From an uncultured Chthoniobacterales bacterium (lineage in GTDB: Bacteria; Verrucomicrobiota; Verrucomicrobiia; Chthoniobacterales; UBA10450), in the NCBI GenBank assembly GCA_955652155.1, contig CATPAT010000209.1:1-13318 (forward strand): a stretch of DNA of 13,318 nucleotides. The letters run 5' to 3'. The notes beneath the pieces are model-generated. The model did not search any database. It was not told the DNA's origin and saw nothing but the letters and a program-made list of their open reading frames with translations. A program made the translations under genes and the position numbers. Positions 6,768 to 13,318 of this stretch are shown piece after piece (the stretch's first letter is position 1; each line of letters starts with the position of its first letter).

Positions 6768-8060
6768 TCAGTTCACCGTGACGAGCGTGCCGATCGGGAT
6801 CTCGAAGAAGAACTTGCGGGCAGCCTCCGACGGCAGCCGGATGCAGCCGTGTGATGCTGGATAATTGGGCACCATTCCTTCGTGCATACCGAAATCGAGG
6901 CAACTCAGGCGCATGAAATAGGGCATGTCCACTTTGTAGATCGTGGAACGATGGTTTCGCTCTTTATCGGTAATGACAAAGCGACCGGTGCGTGTGGAGT
7001 ACCCTTGCCGGCCGGTCGAACATTCCGTGCGAAATATCGGCACGCCGTTTTTAATGAGAGCGGCGCTTTGCGAAGCGAGCGAGATTTCGATGCGCAGTTG
7101 ATCCGGGGACGGCCCACTGCCGAGAAGGATTTGTGTGCATCGCCACTGCCCAGTCTCGGCAGCAATGTATAACGCAATCATCTTGTCGCGTTTCGTGGGA
7201 CGGTTTCGATCTGCTCCCGCCTCAAGCAGAGCGCGCAGATAATCTTCCTGGCCAAGCCCTGCGGCAAGCATCAGCATTGTGACATTCTTGTCCTCTTCGA
7301 TATGGCCGCGCAGCGATTTTGACGGAACCAGCGCCAGAAAATCTTTTTCGCAGCGCGTCGGTAAAAGCGTGTTCGGATCAGCTCCACAGGTGAGGAGCGT
7401 ATTGAACAGCGGCGCATCGTTCTTAACAATGGCATAGGCAAGAAGCGGCACTTTTTTGCCTTCCGGCGTGGGAGGCGCGGCATGTCTGCCAAACAGCAGC
7501 CGAATCTGCTCCTTATTTTTCGTCAGCAGAGCCGCATCAAGCGCACGCCGCGTACTTGTTGTCCATTGCGGCATCAGCGGTAAGCGTTTTGTTACGGTCT
7601 TGATGATGTCCGAGTTACCTCCGTCGAGAGCCATTCCCAAAAGATCCCGGCCATCCGTGCAACGCGTTTCCGCGTGGAGATTGGCTGAGTGTTCCAGTAG
7701 CGAACGGAACATTTCGAGGTTGCCGTGCATTGCCGATGCCATCAGCGGTGTGAACCCCTTTTCATCCGCAATATCGACGAGCGCGCCGGTATCGATGAGC
7801 CGCCGCACCAGCTTCCAATTCTGCTGTGAAGTGGCGATCAGCAACGGCGTCTGGCTGTGCGCGTCGCGCCCGTTTGGATCGACATGTTCGATCAGGCACA
7901 GTTCAATCAGAGACGTGCGATTAGTCGTGACGGCTCGCACTAGATCGGCTGGCGTAATCGAGATGCGCGCACCGGGTTCGGGCGCAATCGCTGTCGCCCA
8001 CAGCAGGATCAAAAGTACGAATCCGCCCTGGAAAAAACTTCGCCTGTTCGATGCACGCAT
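6768..8060 (-). CDS. Exported ankyrin-repeat protein with C-terminal L,D-transpeptidase (YkuD) domain
   Basis: L,D-transpeptidases use a cysteine to make 3-3 peptidoglycan cross-links or to attach proteins to the wall, in the periplasm. I start the gene at the ATG at 8060 because an N-terminal signal follows directly (RRSFFQGGFVLLILLWATAIA) and a good promoter ends just upstream. The frame stays open to 8414, but that stretch overlaps the divergent protease gene. The 430-residue protein carries about six or seven ankyrin-like repeats at roughly 36-318, for example QTPLLIATSQQNWKLVRRLI, GFTPLMASAMHGNLEMFRSL and TMLMLAAGLGQEDYLRALLE. The YkuD domain spans about 320-430, with TRTGRFVIT, MPYFMRLSCLDFGMHEG (His393) and ASHGCIRLP (Cys406); the catalytic histidine and cysteine are present. 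Wall-binding LysM or PG_binding domains, common in Ldts, are absent, so the ankyrin array may act as the partner- or substrate-binding module. Confidence 0.87.
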   Translation of the reverse strand: MRASNRRSFFQGGFVLLILLWATAIAPEPGARISITPADLVRAVTTNRTSLIELCLIEHVDPNGRDAHSQTPLLIATSQQNWKLVRRLIDTGALVDIADEKGFTPLMASAMHGNLEMFRSLLEHSANLHAETRCTDGRDLLGMALDGGNSDIIKTVTKRLPLMPQWTTSTRRALDAALLTKNKEQIRLLFGRHAAPPTPEGKKVPLLAYAIVKNDAPLFNTLLTCGADPNTLLPTRCEKDFLALVPSKSLRGHIEEDKNVTMLMLAAGLGQEDYLRALLEAGADRNRPTKRDKMIALYIAAETGQWRCTQILLGSGPSPDQLRIEISLASQSAALIKNGVPIFRTECSTGRQGYSTRTGRFVITDKERNHRSTIYKVDMPYFMRLSCLDFGMHEGMVPNYPASHGCIRLPSEAARKFFFEIPIGTLVTVN

Positions 8061-8079
8061 ATGCAATGGCTGGCCGCAA

Positions 8080-8109
8080 ATTATATGACCCTTATCCAGT
8101 GGCTGAAAA
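8080..8109 (-). promoter_or_regulatory. Promoter of the ankyrin-L,D-transpeptidase gene
   Basis: On the minus strand a perfect TATAAT (8080-8085) is preceded at 18 bases by TTTTCA (8104-8109). The predicted transcription start would lie about a dozen bases before the ATG at 8060. This supports that start over upstream in-frame codons, which would be outside the transcript. Confidence 0.5.
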
Positions 8110-8166
8110 GGGACCGGATCGAACTGCGACCCCACCTTCGCACAAGCGGGGAGTGGACGCGGCCAG

Positions 8167-8185
8167 TTGAACATTGCGTGTTCAA
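8167..8185. promoter_or_regulatory. Perfect 7-bp dyad at the start of the HtrA gene
   Basis: TTGAACA (8167-8173) and TGTTCAA (8179-8185) form a perfect inverted repeat around TTGCG, touching the ATG at 8185. It could be a repressor operator in the short divergent region, or an RNA hairpin over the translation start. If the true start is the ATG at 8206 it lies wholly in the leader. Confidence 0.35.
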
Positions 8186-9669
8186 TGCTGTCCAAGTTGC
8201 AACCAATGCGTTTATCCATTTTGATTATATGCGCGGCAATTAGTACATCGTTTGCGGCGCAGCCCGAGGTCGTTCCGACACCCACTGTTCCCGCCGCGGC
8301 GGCGGAGGCTGGCAAGGATGTAGTGCACCAACTCAATAACGCATTTGCCAAGGTTTTCGAGATGGTCGCACCGAGCGTGGTCATCATTGAAATAACGAAG
8401 AAGAACGACGGCAACGAAGGCTCCTCCTTTGATGACCTGTTTTTCCAGGGTCCGCCGGACGAAAATAATCCCCAGCGAAATCCGGGAAATTTTCAACCCA
8501 TCCAGAGCGAAGGCTCGGGGTTCATTGTCCGGCCGGACGGTTACATCTTTACAAATTTTCACGTGGTGGAAGCTGCCGACAAGGTCGAGGTGAAATTGAA
8601 AGACGGGCGGGAATTTCCGGCGAAGATCGTCGGCACGGATGAGAAGACCGATATTGCGGTGATCAAGATCGACGCGAAAGATTTGCCGGTTGTCCAACTG
8701 GGCGACAGCGACGCAGTGCGGGTGGGCCAGCTTGCCTTCGCGATCGGCGCGCCGTTTAAACTCGATTACACGTTCACTTACGGCGTCGTCAGCGGGAAAG
8801 GTCGCAGCAAATTGTTCGCCACCGGCGGCTACTCAATCTCGGATTATTTGCAGACCGACGCGTCGATCAATCCGGGCAATAGCGGCGGCCCGCTGTGCGA
8901 CATCGACGGCAAAGTGATTGGAATGAATGCGCTCATCAATGGATTGAATCGCGGGCTCGGGTTCGCGATCCCCATTAACATGGCAAAAGAGATCGGTAAC
9001 GAGCTGATCGCCGGTCACAAAATTGTGCGACCCTGGCTCGGCATTCGCATCGAGACGGTCGGGGACGATCCCTCCATCCGCGAGTTGTTCAAAGGCGTCG
9101 AGAAAGGCGTGGTGGTGCGCACAATTGAAGCGGACGCACCGGCGTATAAAAGCGATCTGCGTCCATTCGACGTGATCACAAATGTCGATGGAACCCCGGT
9201 CAGTACGGATTCACAACTGCAACACGAGATTCTAAAAAAGAAGATCGGACAGAATGTCGACCTGACCGTTTGGCGAAAAGGCCAGACCATGAAAATCCCG
9301 ATTAAGACCGGCGAACTGCCAAGTGAAATCGCGCGTGTTTCAAACCAACCGACTCAGCCGGGCCAGGCGAAACCCGAAGATGTCGGCAAGTTTGGATTGC
9401 AAGTACAGGATTTGACCAGGGAGGTTGCCGAACGTCTTCATCTTGATGTTCAACAGGGGGTCATTGTGACGGGCGTGGATGACAACAGCCTCGCCGCGCA
9501 ACAAGACATTCAGCGCGAAGACATCATTACCGAAGTGGATGGCAAGCCGGTCAACAATGTGGCCGTTTTTCGCGAAGCCGTGACCAAAGCCGATCCGAAA
9601 CGCGGGGTTCTTCTTTACCTCGACCGCAAAGGCAGCAAAACTTTCGCCGTCCTAAAAGCAGGCGGTTAA
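8185..9669 (+). CDS. Periplasmic HtrA/DegP-type serine protease with two PDZ domains
   Basis: HtrA-family proteases degrade or hold misfolded envelope proteins. From the ATG at 8185 the protein is 494 residues; a start at 8206 (MRLSILIICAAISTSFA) would also leave a full signal peptide, and neither has a Shine-Dalgarno. A trypsin-like domain covers about residues 45-275, with His126 (FTNFHVVEAAD), Asp156 (KTDIAVIKID) and Ser233 (INPGNSGGPL), so the triad is complete. The Q-linker/LA-loop region is moderately long (KKNDGNEGSSFDDLFFQGPP). PDZ1 is at about 276-370 (WLGIRIETV, GVVVRTIEADAPAYKSDLRP) and PDZ2 at about 395-494 (FGLQVQDLT, GVIVTGVDDNSLAAQQDIQR). It is transcribed divergently from the ankyrin-Ldt gene across about 124 bases, suggesting shared envelope-stress control. 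Whether it is a DegP, DegQ or DegS equivalent cannot be told; two PDZ domains and a cleavable signal argue against DegS. Confidence 0.93.
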   Translation: MLSKLQPMRLSILIICAAISTSFAAQPEVVPTPTVPAAAAEAGKDVVHQLNNAFAKVFEMVAPSVVIIEITKKNDGNEGSSFDDLFFQGPPDENNPQRNPGNFQPIQSEGSGFIVRPDGYIFTNFHVVEAADKVEVKLKDGREFPAKIVGTDEKTDIAVIKIDAKDLPVVQLGDSDAVRVGQLAFAIGAPFKLDYTFTYGVVSGKGRSKLFATGGYSISDYLQTDASINPGNSGGPLCDIDGKVIGMNALINGLNRGLGFAIPINMAKEIGNELIAGHKIVRPWLGIRIETVGDDPSIRELFKGVEKGVVVRTIEADAPAYKSDLRPFDVITNVDGTPVSTDSQLQHEILKKKIGQNVDLTVWRKGQTMKIPIKTGELPSEIARVSNQPTQPGQAKPEDVGKFGLQVQDLTREVAERLHLDVQQGVIVTGVDDNSLAAQQDIQREDIITEVDGKPVNNVAVFREAVTKADPKRGVLLYLDRKGSKTFAVLKAGG

Positions 9670-9677
9670 ATCCGCGA

Positions 9678-9899
9678 TCAGCTTTGTCGATTGCCGACCA
9701 CGACTAGGATAATGCCGCCCACGAGACAGACGCCTCCCAGGATGGGCGGAAATGGGACTGTGTGCTCTTTATCGGCGCTGACCTGAAGCGGCCCGGCATC
9801 GATCACCTTCTCGCGTTTCGTATAAGTGAATCCCCCATAGGCCAGCGCAATAATGCCGATGGCGATGAGAACAATGCCGACGATTCCAGCCGGTTTCAT
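9678..9899 (-). CDS. Small two-helix membrane protein, 73 residues, unknown function
   Basis: The protein has two membrane segments, at about residues 4-24 (AGIVGIVLIAIGIIALAYGG) and 52-70 (ILGGVCLVGGIILVVVG). They are joined by a polar loop, TYTKREKVIDAGPLQVSADK, probably extracytoplasmic. Its shape and the REKVIDAGPLQVSAD loop resemble a widespread uncharacterised family of small inner-membrane proteins in Gram-negative bacteria. No enzyme motif is present. It ends eight bases from the convergent HtrA stop and starts 10 bases after the next minus-strand gene, so the two are likely co-transcribed. No strong ribosome binding site is seen before the ATG. Confidence 0.72.
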   Translation of the reverse strand: MKPAGIVGIVLIAIGIIALAYGGFTYTKREKVIDAGPLQVSADKEHTVPFPPILGGVCLVGGIILVVVGNRQS

Positions 9900-9909
9900 G
9901 GGCGCGATC

Positions 9910-10059
9910 TTAGAGCGGGCGTCGGCCTTGGAGCAATTGAATAACTAAAACCACGATCGCGATGACCAGAAGGATATGGATGAAGCCGCCCAGCGTGTAG
10001 GAGCTGACCAACCCAAGCAGCCAAAGCACCAGTAGAATAACAAAGATAGTCCAGAGCAT
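9910..10059 (-). CDS. Lmo0937-family small membrane protein (49 residues)
   Basis: The 49-residue protein MLWTIFVILLVLWLLGLVSS... consists of two hydrophobic helices (about 3-20 and 24-43) around YTLGGFIH, and a basic tail QGRRPL. This is the canonical length and sequence pattern of the lmo0937 family of tiny bacterial membrane proteins, whose function is unknown and which are often stress-induced. I take the ATG at 10059, preceded by AAAGAA. The frame is open further upstream, to 10395, but that part overlaps murQ and would make the protein far longer than the family. It probably forms a two-gene unit with the downstream 73-residue membrane protein. Confidence 0.82.
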   Translation of the reverse strand: MLWTIFVILLVLWLLGLVSSYTLGGFIHILLVIAIVVLVIQLLQGRRPL

Positions 10060-10210
10060 AGAGTTCTTTCGGTTGAGGTTTCTAACTTCTTTCGCGCCGC
10101 GCTGCAACAGTGCGCTTATCGAATCAAAAATTTCAAGCCCAAATACTTCCCCCATCTTCAGTAACTCGCATAAAATCCCGCGTGAATTGGTATTGAGTGC
10201 AAACAGAAGG

Positions 10211-10227
10211 AGCTGGGCGACCCAGCT
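10211..10227 (-). terminator. Likely intrinsic terminator after the kinase-MurQ gene
   Basis: On the minus strand AGCTGGG-TCG-CCCAGCT forms a 7-bp GC-rich hairpin, beginning seven bases after the stop codon at 10235 and followed by CCTTCTGTTT. The T tract is imperfect, so termination may be partial. Confidence 0.55.
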
Positions 10228-10234
10228 GGTTGAT

Positions 10235-12007
10235 TCAATCGGCTGCCCTGGCGCGAAGCGGGTCGATTTTGTCGACAACGGCGCGCAAATTCCAGCCGTT
10301 AGTTTCAAGCCGCTCGCGAGCGGACTGGTAATCGCAATTTGCCAGTTCCGCGACCACGCGCACCGCGCGATCCCGCAGCTTCGTGCTGGAGGCATGAAGG
10401 TCGATCATCAAATTACCGCGCACGTTGCCGAGCCCGACCATCGCCCCCGTGCTGATGATGTTGAGCGCGACCTTCGTCGCTGTGCCCGCCTTTAATCTTG
10501 TCGAGCCCGTCAGAATTTCCGGGCCGACCGCGAGATCAATGGCAAGATCGACATCTACGTTTACGGGGTGCTCCGGATTGCAAGTGAGCAAAATAATTTT
10601 TGCGCCTAATGATCTCGCCCGCGCCAGCGCGCCGAGGACGAAAGGTGTGCGACCGCTCGCCGTGATCCCGATGACAACATCGACATTTTTAATTGCGCGC
10701 TCTGTCATGGCGAGCGCACCGATGCTCTCTTCGTCTTCCGCCCCTTCTACGCTCCGATAAAGCGCTCTTACACCGCCGGCGATGATCCCCTGTACGAGAT
10801 CGGATGATGCGCCAAACGTCGGCGGGATCTCGCTGGCATCGAGCACGCCGATGCGGCCGCTGCTCCCCGCGCCGATGTAGAACAAGCGGCCGCGTTTGCG
10901 CAGCGCCCCTGCCACGATCTCGATCGCCTTGGCAAGATCGACAATCGCGCTTCGCAACGCTTCCTGAACAAACTTTTCTTCATCGACAAAAAGCTCAACC
11001 AGATTGCGCGCGCTCATCTTTTCGAGATTTTCCGAGCGCGGATTGCGCTGTTCGGTGAGCGCGGCCGCGAGATTGTCAATCTCATCCTGGCCAGTAAGCG
11101 TCCGGGCCGTGGCACGGTCGTTCATTTCCGCGGCCAGCCAGGCTGCGCCCAATTCCGGCGCGCTCTCCGCCGTTGCCACGCGCGCGTCGGGAAGATTCTT
11201 TTTGAGTCTGCGGCGAAAGGCATGGGTATAGATCGAATCCCGCTGAAATAGACCGCCGAGCAATATCACCTTCGGCGCGAGCAGGTGAAGACGTGTCGCG
11301 ACAACTTCGACATACTCGCTCAGACATCGCGCCCCTTCCTCAATGATTTCCAGGACCCGCGCGTCACCGTTGGCAGCCGCTTCGAAGACAACTGGAGCCA
11401 ACATCGCGATTTCCATTTTATCAGCGGTTTGCGCCCAGCGAACGAGTTCGTCCAAGTTGTTCAAGAAAAGGGCCTGCAGAACTTTTGTCGTGAATTGTAC
11501 TTCGCCGCGATGCAGATCGTATTCACGCAAAATGAGGCGCAGGGCTTGAACCGAGAGGAAATATCCGCCGCCGGCATCGCCCAGAATATGCCCCCACCCT
11601 CCCGCGTTCTCGATCTTGTCGCCGCGGCGCCCGGTGACGGATGAGCCGCTCCCGGCGTTCACCACAATCCCATCGCCATCCCCGAGCGCAGCGGCGAGAC
11701 CGGAATCACGATCGCTTCCGGTAGTGATCTTCGCGCCTGGCCAAATCTCCGCGCAAAGATTCGCGAGCGATTGTCGATCTTCCGCCGTCCCGCAACCGGC
11801 CAGAAAAATACCGGCGCGATCAATTTGCTTCGGCAATTCGGAAAAAATCGCGCGCAAACGATCGGGAGTGGCCAGTCGAAAATTCGATGGCGGCAGTTTT
11901 CCCTGATCGAGAATGTGCAGTTCCTGGCCGTCGCGCTCAACCAACGCCCACGCGGTCTTGGTTCCGCCGCCTTCGATACCGAGGATTTTCTCGGGATTGT
12001 TTCCCAT
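10235..12007 (-). CDS. murQ: Fused N-acetyl amino-sugar kinase (BadF/BcrA type) and N-acetylmuramic acid 6-phosphate etherase MurQ
   Basis: The 590-residue protein joins two steps of peptidoglycan-sugar salvage in the cytoplasm. Residues about 8-294 are a BadF/BcrAD-type sugar kinase: IEGGGTKTAW at 11-20 (phosphate loop), NAGSGSSVTG, GGWGHILGDAGGGYF at about 136-150 and VILLGGLFQRD near the end. Homologues phosphorylate GlcNAc and, in clostridial MurK, also MurNAc. Residues about 317-590 are a complete MurQ: TEQRNPRSENLEKMSARNLV, the SIS-fold GAGSSGRIGVLDASEIPPTF (Glu393) and VEGAEDEE (Glu424), the two glutamates expected in the active site, plus GITASGRTPFV. MurQ splits MurNAc-6-phosphate into GlcNAc-6-phosphate and D-lactate, so the fusion could carry MurNAc through phosphorylation and ether cleavage. 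I use the ATG at 12007; an in-frame ATG at 12073 adds 22 residues without a domain, and a candidate promoter lies between them. Confidence 0.9.
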   Translation of the reverse strand: MGNNPEKILGIEGGGTKTAWALVERDGQELHILDQGKLPPSNFRLATPDRLRAIFSELPKQIDRAGIFLAGCGTAEDRQSLANLCAEIWPGAKITTGSDRDSGLAAALGDGDGIVVNAGSGSSVTGRRGDKIENAGGWGHILGDAGGGYFLSVQALRLILREYDLHRGEVQFTTKVLQALFLNNLDELVRWAQTADKMEIAMLAPVVFEAAANGDARVLEIIEEGARCLSEYVEVVATRLHLLAPKVILLGGLFQRDSIYTHAFRRRLKKNLPDARVATAESAPELGAAWLAAEMNDRATARTLTGQDEIDNLAAALTEQRNPRSENLEKMSARNLVELFVDEEKFVQEALRSAIVDLAKAIEIVAGALRKRGRLFYIGAGSSGRIGVLDASEIPPTFGASSDLVQGIIAGGVRALYRSVEGAEDEESIGALAMTERAIKNVDVVIGITASGRTPFVLGALARARSLGAKIILLTCNPEHPVNVDVDLAIDLAVGPEILTGSTRLKAGTATKVALNIISTGAMVGLGNVRGNLMIDLHASSTKLRDRAVRVVAELANCDYQSARERLETNGWNLRAVVDKIDPLRARAAD

Positions 12008-12016
12008 CGACTTAAT

Positions 12017-12045
12017 TTTGTAACGGCCGTCTGCGACCGTCGCAA
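12017..12045 (-). promoter_or_regulatory. Weak candidate promoter of the kinase-MurQ gene
   Basis: On the minus strand TTGCGA (12040-12045) and TACAAA (12017-12022) are 17 bases apart, each matching four of six consensus bases. The start codon at 12007 follows nine bases after the -10, implying an almost leaderless transcript. Confidence 0.28.
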
Positions 12046-12072
12046 GATTCTCCGCAATACGTGCGACGGTCA

Positions 12073-12101
12073 TAGACCGCCGCTACAGTTATTTGTATCA
12101 T
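12073..12101 (+). promoter_or_regulatory. Candidate promoter of ligA
   Basis: TAGACC (12073-12078) and TATCAT (12096-12101, five of six consensus bases) are 17 bases apart. The ATG at 12107 comes five bases after the -10, so transcription would begin at or next to the start codon; no Shine-Dalgarno is present. Confidence 0.33.
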
Positions 12102-12106
12102 CCATT

Positions 12107-13318
12107 ATGACTGCGGGCGAGAAGCAAGCCGCAAAGCGCGTGGCGCAGCTGCGGGAGCAGATTGAGGAGCATAACCGGCGTTACTACGAAGAAGCGGCCC
12201 CCACAATCAGCGACCGCCAATACGATTCGCTCTATGCCCAACTGGTCGATCTTGAAAGCCGTTTCCCGCAACTCGCGACACCGGAGTCGCCAACGCAGCG
12301 GGTCGGCGGCAAACCGCTAACGGCATTCGAGCAAATCGAGCATCGCGCGCCGATGCTTAGTCTCGACAACACCTACTCGGAAGAAGAAGTCACCAATTTT
12401 TACTCGCGCATCACGCGGCTTTTGCCGAACGAAAAAATTCCCGTGGTGATCGAGCCAAAGGTGGATGGCGTGGCGGTTTCGTTGCTTTACGAAAATGGCG
12501 CTTTGCGTTACGCGGCGACGCGCGGCGACGGGACGGTGGGCGACGACATCACGCAAAACATCAGGACGATCCGCGAAGTGCCGGAACGATTGCGTGGAGC
12601 GGCGCCGAAACTTCTGGAAGTGCGCGGCGAGGTTTACATGGACAAACGCGGCTTCGAAAAATTGAATGAGGAACGAAAGAAAGCGCAGTTGCCTTTGTTC
12701 GCAAATCCGCGAAATGCAGCGGCCGGTTCACTCAAGCAACTCGATCCGGCCATCGTGGCGCAGCGTCCGCTCGGCGTGGTGTTTTACGGGACGGGTGCGA
12801 CGGAAGGAGTAGATGTCGATCTTCACTCGAAGATTTTTCCGTTCCTGAAGAAGCTTGGCCTCTCCGCGACGGAGAAGTTTTGGCGCGCAGATTCGGTTGA
12901 GAAAATTTTGAAAGCGATCCACGAACTCGATCACATCCGCCGCGATTTTCCCTATCAAACCGACGGTGCCGTCGTCAAAGTGGATGCATTCGCGCAACGC
13001 GAGCGACTCGGCTTCACGGCGAAATCACCACGCTGGGCAATCGCCTACAAATACGAAGCGGAGCGCGTCGAGACGCGTTTGATCGACATCGTCGTCCAAG
13101 TCGGACGCACTGGAACATTAACGCCCGTCGCTGTGCTCGAACCGGTACTAGTGAGCGGAAGCACGGTCAGCCGCGCGACGTTGCACAACGAAGATGAAAT
13201 CAAGCGCAAAGATTTTCGTATCGGTGACACGGTCGTGATCGAAAAAGCGGGCGAAGTGATTCCGGCGGTTGTCGCAGTCAAAACCGAAGCGCGCGCCGGA
13301 AAGGAAAAAAAATTCCGC
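12107..13318 (+). CDS. ligA: NAD+-dependent DNA ligase LigA (5' part, runs off right edge)
   Basis: LigA seals nicks in DNA during replication and repair, using NAD+ as the adenylate donor. The visible 404 codons cover domain Ia (HNRRYYEEAAPTISDRQYD, residues 22-40, which binds the nicotinamide end), the adenylation domain and the beginning of the OB fold. The nucleophile is Lys118 in EPKVDGVAVSLLYENG, the KxDG motif. Other landmarks are MLSLDNTYSEEEV at 83-95, YAATRGDGTVGDDIT, EVRGEVYM, FANPRNAAAGSLKQLD, GAVVKVD, AIAYKYEAE, and VGRTGTLTPVAVLEPV leading into the OB fold. Family length is about 670 residues, so the zinc-finger, helix-hairpin-helix and BRCT domains should lie to the right. It diverges from the kinase-MurQ gene across about 99 bases. 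There is no ribosome binding site; the ATG is set by family alignment. Confidence 0.96.
   Translation, partial: MTAGEKQAAKRVAQLREQIEEHNRRYYEEAAPTISDRQYDSLYAQLVDLESRFPQLATPESPTQRVGGKPLTAFEQIEHRAPMLSLDNTYSEEEVTNFYSRITRLLPNEKIPVVIEPKVDGVAVSLLYENGALRYAATRGDGTVGDDITQNIRTIREVPERLRGAAPKLLEVRGEVYMDKRGFEKLNEERKKAQLPLFANPRNAAAGSLKQLDPAIVAQRPLGVVFYGTGATEGVDVDLHSKIFPFLKKLGLSATEKFWRADSVEKILKAIHELDHIRRDFPYQTDGAVVKVDAFAQRERLGFTAKSPRWAIAYKYEAERVETRLIDIVVQVGRTGTLTPVAVLEPVLVSGSTVSRATLHNEDEIKRKDFRIGDTVVIEKAGEVIPAVVAVKTEARAGKEKKFR

Noticed and set aside
8167..8185. LexA/SOS box at the htrA start
   Set aside because: The half-sites are in the order GAACA...TGTTC with a 5-base gap, the reverse of a TGTTC...GAACA type box, so it is not called as a LexA site.
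8061..8414. 118-residue N-terminal extension of the ankyrin-Ldt frame
   Set aside because: It overlaps the divergent HtrA coding sequence and precedes both the promoter and the true signal peptide starting at 8060.
10060..10395. N-terminal extension of the Lmo0937-family frame
   Set aside because: Family members are about 50 residues and begin MLWTIF; the extension would overlap murQ and the terminator hairpin.
1..13318. tRNA, rRNA, CRISPR array, insertion sequence, prophage or integron
   Set aside because: No cloverleaf with CCA-type ends, no regularly spaced direct repeats, and no transposase, integrase or phage gene was seen on either strand.

Overview
The window is a bacterial chromosome segment that is almost fully coding. 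It comes from a Gram-negative organism with Tat and Sec export, a periplasmic HtrA protease, L,D-transpeptidase cross-linking and an alternative complex III respiratory enzyme. Gene content, roughly mid-50s % GC and scarce Shine-Dalgarno sequences would fit a soil member of the PVC group (for example Verrucomicrobiota, Chthoniobacterales-like). That placement is an inference from gene style, not from a marker gene. No rRNA, tRNA, CRISPR array, insertion sequence or prophage was recognised.

Layout from left to right. Positions 1-1954 (minus) hold the start of an alternative complex III operon: the pentahaem cytochrome actA, translationally coupled to actB, which runs off the left edge. Diverging from it, 2220-3953 (plus) is an exported YtcJ-type amidohydrolase with a dispersed-repeat-like sequence in frame just after its signal peptide. 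Positions 4129-5384 (plus) hold a broken, lower-GC gene in three successive frames; joined, it looks like a PIN-like nuclease with a C-terminal SEC-C zinc motif. It converges on 5455-6663 (minus), a lysine 2,3-aminomutase. An 11-bp inverted repeat spans both stop codons.

Positions 6768-8060 (minus) encode an exported ankyrin-repeat/L,D-transpeptidase fusion, divergent from a two-PDZ HtrA/DegP protease (8185-9669, plus). Two tiny membrane proteins follow on the minus strand (9678-9899 and 9910-10059). Then 10235-12007 (minus) is a fusion of a BadF-type N-acetyl amino-sugar kinase with the MurNAc-6-phosphate etherase MurQ, followed by a likely intrinsic terminator. Divergent from it, ligA (12107 to the right edge, plus) is cut by the window.

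Functional themes are respiration (ActAB), wall and envelope maintenance (ankyrin-Ldt, HtrA, kinase-MurQ, small membrane proteins) and DNA ligation. The most unusual items are the two protein fusions, the frameshifted PIN-like/SEC-C gene, an over-abundant 9-mer (GTCGATCTT, 12 copies on both strands), and promoter candidates whose -10 boxes lie only about 5-19 bases from start codons.
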